From Bos javanicus (Eukaryota; Chordata; Mammalia; Artiodactyla; Bovidae), in the NCBI RefSeq assembly GCF_032452875.1, contig NC_083873.1, forward strand, positions 76,319,987 to 76,383,986: 64,000 nt of DNA. The letters are read 5' to 3'. Positions 58,766-64,000 of the stretch are shown here, piece after piece. The notes under the pieces were generated by a model, which worked only from the letters and a program-made list of their open reading frames with translations, did no database searches and was not told the DNA's origin. The translations under genes were made by a program, and so were the position numbers. How positions within the stretch are numbered: the stretch's first letter is position 1; each line of letters begins with the position of its first letter.

Positions 58766-59010
58766 TGAAGGTAAATAAGGTACCACATATCTGCCTAGTT
58801 CTACTATCTGAAACAATACATAAACTATTCTGAGGACAATTTAAAAAATCCTGCCATCTCTTGTTTAAAGTTTCTGTGTTCTTCCCTCAAGAATATATGT
58901 GAGTATCTGAAATGATCAGTAAAATGGAAAAACTCAAAAGTTTGGAAAATAAAGGCATTTTCATGGGAGGTATATTAGGCTAAATGAACCTAAAATCAAG
59001 GCACATTCTT

Positions 59011-59555
59011 TTTTTTTTTAATTTTTTAATATTTTTTTTATTTAACTTTACAATATTGTATTGGTTTTGCCATATATCAAAATGAATCTGCCACAGGTAT
59101 ACATGTGTTCCCCATCCTGAACCCTCCTCCCTCCTCCCTCCCCATACCATCCCTCTGGGTCATCCCAGTGCACCAGCCCCAAGCATCCAGTATCGTGCAT
59201 CGAACCTGGACTGGCAACTCGTTTCATATATGATATTATACATATTTCATTGCCATTCTCCCAAATCATCCCACCCTCTCCCTCTCCCACAGAGTCCAAA
59301 AGACTGTTCTATACATCAGTGTCTCTTTTGCTGCCTCATGTACAGTGTTATTGTTACCATCTTTCTACATTCCATATATATGCATTAGTATACTGTATTG
59401 GTGTTTTTCTCTCTGGCTTACTTCACTCTGTATAATAGGCTCCAGTTTCATCCACCTCATTGGAACTGATTCAAAGGTATTCTTTTTAATGGCTGTGTAT
59501 ATGTACCACAGCTTTCTTATCCATTCATCTGCTGATGGACATCTAGGTTGCTTCT
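59011..59555 (-). mobile_element. Ruminant L1 3' part, antisense, of an inverted insertion
   Basis: Antisense L1: T-rich tail, 'tttacaatattgtattgg', antisense G-rich block ('cctccctcctccctcccc') and the ORF2 end. It stops at 'catctaggttgcttc', where the orientation flips. The left target copy 'atcaaggcacattctt' ends at 59010. Confidence 0.93.
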
Positions 59556-60299
59556 AAAGCAATCAGAGCAGAAAAAGAAATAAAAGGAATCCAAATTGGA
59601 AAAGAAGAAGTAAAACTCTCATTGTTTGAAGATGATATGATCCTCTACAAAGAAAACCCTAAAGACTCCACCAGAAAATTACTAGAACTAATCAATGAAT
59701 ATAATAAAGTTGCAGGATATAAAATCCCTTGCATTCCTATACAATAATAATGAGAAAATAGAAAGAGAAATTCAGGAAATAATTCCATTCACCATTGCAA
59801 CAAAAAGAATAAAATACTTAGGAATATATCTACCTAAAGAAACTAAAGACCTATATATAGAAAACTATAAAACACTGGTGAAAGAAACCAAAGAAGACAC
59901 TAATAGATGGAGAAATATACCATGTTCATGGATTGGAAGACTCAATATAGTGAAAATGAGTTACTACCCAAAGCAATCTATAGATTCAATGCAATCCCTA
60001 TCAAGCTACCAACGGTATTCTTCACAGAGCTAGAACAAATAATTTCACAATTTGTATGGAAATACAAAAAACCTCAAATAGCCATAGCTATCTTGAGAAA
60101 GAAGAATGAAAATGGAGGAATCAACCTGCCTGACTTCAGGCTCTACTACAAAGCCACAGTCATCAAGACAGTATGGTACTGGCACAAAGACAGAAATATA
60201 GATCAATGGAACAAAATAGAAAGCCCAGAGATAAATCCACGCACATATGGACACCTTATCTTTGACAAAGGAGGCAATAATATACAATGGATTAAAGAC
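59556..60299 (+). mobile_element. Ruminant L1, inverted 5' segment
   Basis: The sense-reading block belongs to the same minus-strand L1 insertion, inverted: 'aaagcaatcagagcagaaaa' to 'caatggattaaagac'. RT motif C reads FEDD (59625-59636) instead of FADD, and frames 59695-60033 and 59907-60383 overlap out of phase. The right target copy 'atcaagtcacattctt' is at 60301-60316, with one mismatch to the left copy. Confidence 0.92.
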
Positions 60300-60316
60300 A
60301 ATCAAGTCACATTCTT

Positions 60317-60564
60317 ATACAACAGCAGCAGATGCTTTAGTAGAGAAACAAGTTCCCAAGATCAAGTAAAAAGCAGTGTATAAATGAGAGGTGGATAGGA
60401 GAATAGACTGAGAAAAATCAGTTCCAATATTGCTAAATGCTGCTTTGAAAAGTGAACTTTTACTTGACAACTAAGATTCCCTTAAGAGAAATAAGAGTAA
60501 GAAAATCCTTAAACTGAAAGCAATTGAAACTCTTAACAAGTAGTAACAAATTTAAGTGGCCTGA
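60317..60564. other. Unclassified DNA
   Basis: Short stretch between the inverted L1 and an ancient sense L1. It might include the decayed upstream part of the latter. Confidence 0.4.
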
Positions 60565-63112
60565 AATCATACAAAATGCTTTTTCTGACCACAGTGGTAT
60601 AAAACTATACATCAACAAAAGAGGAAAGTGGAAAATTTACAACATATGGAAATTAAACAACTCACCTCTGAGTAATCAATGTGTTAAGGAAGAAATCAAA
60701 AGGGAAGTTAAAAACATATATCAAAAAAAGTGAAAATGGAAACAAAACATGCCAAAAAAACAGCTCTGAAAGGGAAGTTTATAGTAATAAATGCAAATAT
60801 CAAGAAAATACATCTCAAATAAACAAGCTAACTTTATACCTTAAGAAACTATAAAAAGAAAAGCAAACTAAGCCCAAGTTAGCCAAAGGAAGATAAAAAC
60901 AAAAAATCAGAGTGGAAATAAAGATAAGGAAAATAATAGAAAAAAAAATTAAAGATCAACAAAGCTAAGAGTTACAAATACACTGACAAACCTTTAGGTA
61001 GAATAACTTAAAAAGTCAAATAAAATAAAAAATGAAAAAGGAGACATTGTAGCTTATACCATAAAAATATATAGAATCATAGGAGATTACTATATACAAC
61101 TATATGCTAACAATTGGAATAACCAAAAGAATAAATTCCTAGAAACATGCATCTGCTAATCTTGAATCATAAATAAACAGAAAATCTGATCAAATCAATA
61201 ACTAGTTAGGAGATTAAATCATTGATCAAAAACCTCCAAACATGGAAGACTCCAAGACAAAATGGCTACATTGGTGAATTCTATCAGATATTTAAAGAAG
61301 AATTCATTCCAACCCTTATCAAAGTCCTCTCTCACCACTGCTATTCAATAGTATTGGATGTCCTAGCTTCAGCAATCAGAGTAAAATGAGATAAAAGGAA
61401 TACAAATTGGAAAAGAAGTAAAACTATCACTATTTGCAAATGACATGATACTATACATAGAAAATCCTAAAGATACTACTAGAGAACTACTAGAGCTTAT
61501 CAATGAATTTGGTAAAGTTGCAGGAAGCAAAATTAATACATAGAAATCTGTCACATTTTTATATACTAACAATAAAAGAGAAGAAAGAGAAATTTAAAAA
61601 TAATCCACTTACCATTGCATTAAAAGTAAAATATCTAGGAATAACCCTACCTAAGGAAACAAAAGACCTGTACTCAGAAAACTGTAAGAAAGTGAATAAA
61701 GAAATTGAAGATGATCCAAACAGTTGGATTGGAAAAATCAATATTGTGAAAATGTTTATACAACCCAAAGCAATGTAGAGATTCAGTGAAATCCGTATCA
61801 AATTACCAATGTCATTTTTCACAGAACTAAGAAAAAAAAATCTTAAAGTCTGTATAGAGACACAGAAGACCCCCAAATAGCCAAAGAAAACTTGAGAAAG
61901 AAAAGCGGAGCTGTAGGAACCAGGCTTCCTGACTTCAGACTCTACTACAAAGCTGCAGTCATCAAAACTATATGTTACTGGCACAAAAACAGAAATTAAG
62001 ATCTATATAATAGGACAGAAAGCCCAGAAATAAATTGATGCACCTATGGTTTCAATTAATCTATGACAAAGGAGGAAGGACGATGCAATGGAGAAATTAC
62101 TATCTCTTCAATAAATAGCCCTTGAAAAACAGAACAGCTACATGTAAAAAAATAAAATTAGAGCATTCTTTTATACCATATACAAAAATAAACTCAAAAT
62201 AGATTAAAGGTCTAAACATAAGACTGGATACTATAAAACACTTAGAGTAAAATATAGAGTGAATACTCTCTGACATAAATTGCAGCAATGTCTTTTTCAG
62301 TACATCTCCAACAATAAATGGAGATAAAAACAAAAATAAACAAATGGGAACAACGAAACTCAAAAGCTTTTGTACTGGAAAGGAAACCATAAACCAAACA
62401 AAAAGACAACACACAGAATGGGAGAAAATATGTGTAAATAATGCTACCAACAATGGGTTAATCTCCAAAATTTATAAACTTCTCATGAGGCTCAATATCA
62501 AATAAACAAGCAATCCAATCAACAAATAGGCAGAAGAACTGAATATTTTTCTAAAGAAGACATACATATGGTCAATAGGCACATGAAAAGATGCTCAGCA
62601 TCACTAATGTTTAGAGAAATGCAAGTCAGAACTACAGTGAGATATCACTCCACATTAGTCAGGATGAAAGAAAGTGAAAGTGAAGTCACTCAGTCATGTC
62701 CGACTCTTTGTGACCCCATGGATTGTAGCCCACCAGGCTCCTTCATCCATGGAATTTTCCAGGTAAGAGTACTGGAGTCGGTTGCCATTTCCTTCTCCAT
62801 TAGTCAGGATGGATGGCCATCGTCAAAAAGCCTAAAAACAATAAATGCTGGAGAGGGTGTGAAGAAAAGAGAACCCTCCTATGCTGTTGGTGGGAAATTA
62901 AATTGATACAGCCACTATGCAGAGCAGTATGGAGGTTCCTTAAAAAAAAAAAAAAAAAACTAAAAGTAGAGCTATTATGTGATCTTGCAAACCCACTCCT
63001 GGGCATATATCCAGATTAAAACATGGTTCAAAAGAATACATACACCCAGTGTTCACTGCAGCACTGTTTACAGTAGCCAGGACGCAGACACAACCTAAAT
63101 GTCTATCAACAT
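60565..63112 (+). mobile_element. Ancient L1 E, sense, ORF2 region
   Basis: Sense old L1: 'ctgaccacagtggtataaaa', 'gaaatcaaaagggaagtt' (endonuclease end and linker), then RT and C-terminal regions. RT motif C reads FAND (61433-61444), so a catalytic aspartate is lost. Many stops. A poly(A) run lies at 62942-62959. A SINE interrupts it at 62667-62797. It lacks a normal 3' end. Confidence 0.87.
62667..62797 (-). mobile_element. Bov-A-type SINE, antisense, headless
   Basis: Antisense SINE body without the tRNA-like part ('agtgaagtcactcagtcatg' to 'gttgccatttccttct'). Perfect 14-bp target duplications 'cattagtcaggatg' lie at 62653-62666 and 62798-62811. Inserted in ancient L1 E. Confidence 0.94.
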
Positions 63113-63166
63113 TTGTGGTTTCCTTTGCTGTACAAAAGCTTCTGAGTTTAGTTGCTCCCATTTTTT
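63113..63166 (-). mobile_element. Short antisense L1 piece at the end of ancient L1 E
   Basis: About 50 bp of antisense L1 ('tggtttcctttgctgtacaa', 'gcttctgagtttagttgc') directly follow the sense L1, which breaks off before its 3'UTR. The sense counterpart lies about 700 bp upstream (near 62360-62400). This marks an inversion or deletion breakpoint. Confidence 0.7.
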
Positions 63167-63204
63167 TATATGGATAAGCGTCCAGTAGAATATTTCCAGT
63201 TGAA

Positions 63205-63400
63205 CCTTCAGATGAGAACAGTTCCACCGATGCCTTGATTGTAGCCTTGAGAGACTCAGAACAGAAAACTCAGTTAAGTTGTGACTGGACTGCTGACCCA
63301 CAGAAACTATGAGAATGTGAATTGTTTTAAGCCACTAAATAAGTGTGGCATGTTTTAAGCCTCAAAGTTTGTGATTAACTTTTACCCAGCAAAGGATATC
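63205..63400 (+). mobile_element. Ancient LTR-like repeat, 3' end
   Basis: Text 'gatgccttgattgtagcctt', 'actgctgacccacagaaact', 'gaattgttttaagccac' resembles the 3' end of an old mammalian LTR-like family. It shares its style with 1926-2400. Subfamily not assigned. Confidence 0.5.
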
Positions 63401-63659
63401 TAGTACAGGACTTATGTTCAGCATTTTCAGCTCTGTGGTTTATTTGGACATGAATTCTTTGCAATTTTCAAACAGTTTATTTTGATGTTTCCCATTAACT
63501 CTGCTAATTAATCAAAACTGCTTTAAAAAATAGTAATGATGTAGTATAGAATCTTGCCCAGGTAATATCACTGTAATCCAATAAGTATAAAAATATAAAA
63601 ACAATATCATAACAAAGTCAGTGCTGCTAATCTTAAAATCATATATTCTAAATTCTACC

Positions 63660-63805
63660 AATGTTTGCGTCTTGGGTCCACTAATTTCTTACCTTCTCTG
63701 GGGCTGTTTCCTCATTTGTAAAGTGGAGAGTAACAGTAATAATATTCAGGTGGGTATTTTTATGGATTAAATTAGATCATATGTTAAATACAAATCCCTA
63801 ATGAA
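63660..63805 (+). mobile_element. MIR SINE, sense, diverged
   Basis: The core 'ggctgtttcctcatttgtaa' followed by 'agtaataatattcaggtgg' and 'ggattaaattagatcatatg' follows the MIR consensus in sense orientation. Confidence 0.65.
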
Positions 63806-63842
63806 TATTAAGTTTATTATTAATGTTGATAATATCACTATC

Positions 63843-64000
63843 GTTCTCAGTACTTAAGTCATGTCCAACTCTATTACCCCATGCGACGCCAGTCTTCCCT
63901 GTCTTCACTATTTCCCAGAGTTTTCTGAAACTCATGTCCATTGAGTCAGTTATGCCATCCAGCCATATCATCCTCTGTCTCTCCCTTCTCTTCCTGCTCT
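63843..64000 (-). mobile_element. BovB LINE 3' end, antisense, cut by the window edge
   Basis: Antisense BovB 3' terminal region ('acttaagtcatgtccaactc', 'aaactcatgtccattgagtc', 'tcatcctctgtctctccctt'). It lacks the TTCAG tail and continues beyond the window. Confidence 0.88.

Overview
This is repeat-dominated nuclear DNA from a bovid ruminant (cattle, sheep, goat or buffalo type). The evidence is the repeat content: many copies of BovB, the RTE-clade LINE abundant in ruminants, together with BovB/tRNA-derived Bov-tA and Bov-A2 SINEs and ruminant L1 copies ending in an 'acaatattgtaaag' tail. Older mammal-wide elements (L1M-type L1, MIR, MaLR-like LTRs) are also present. I found no host protein-coding gene, structural RNA gene, CRISPR array or bacterial/phage feature. 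The longer open frames are pieces of retrotransposon ORF2 or antisense shadows of repeats. The window looks intergenic or deep-intronic.

Layout. 0-5.3 kb: two opposed BovB fragments, the second split by a Bov-A2; an ancient antisense L1; a 5'-inverted L1; a tiny L1 insert and a Bov-tA. 5.3-12 kb: mostly unclassified AT-rich DNA with an antisense solo-LTR-like element, an L1 3' end, a BovB 3' end and MIR remnants. 12-21 kb: a BovB copy split by two SINEs and an L1 tail, an ancient L1 with a tandem duplication, a MaLR-like LTR, and a nearly full-length but dead BovB (16.8-19.86 kb), followed by another BovB 5' fragment. 21.6-30.7 kb: one ancient antisense L1 that received SINEs, a short BovB, and a nested BovB/L1 stack. 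30.7-33.1 kb: little recognisable. 33.1-43.8 kb: two ancient antisense L1s, one retaining its 5'UTR end. 43.8-47.2 kb: quiet DNA, a young Bov-A2, and an ancient LTR-like repeat with overlapping AT-rich palindromes. 47.2-56.5 kb: another ancient antisense L1 invaded by a larger L1, BovB copies and SINEs, ending at a BovB with a 336-codon open frame. 56.5-64 kb: quiet DNA, a 5'-inverted L1, an ancient sense L1, and a BovB fragment at the edge.

The elements do not form a cellular pathway. They are a record of insertion: ancient L1s were hit by BovB and SINEs, and ruminant L1s then landed in those. Four L1 insertions show 5' inversion (twin priming), three of them with clear target-site duplications and one with a probable one. 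I see no previously undescribed functional system. The most informative signals are the L1 inversions, the nested insertion stack, two BovB copies cut at the same internal point, the tandem duplications, the palindromes and the intact BovB reading frame. All family names come from recognition by eye, not from a search.
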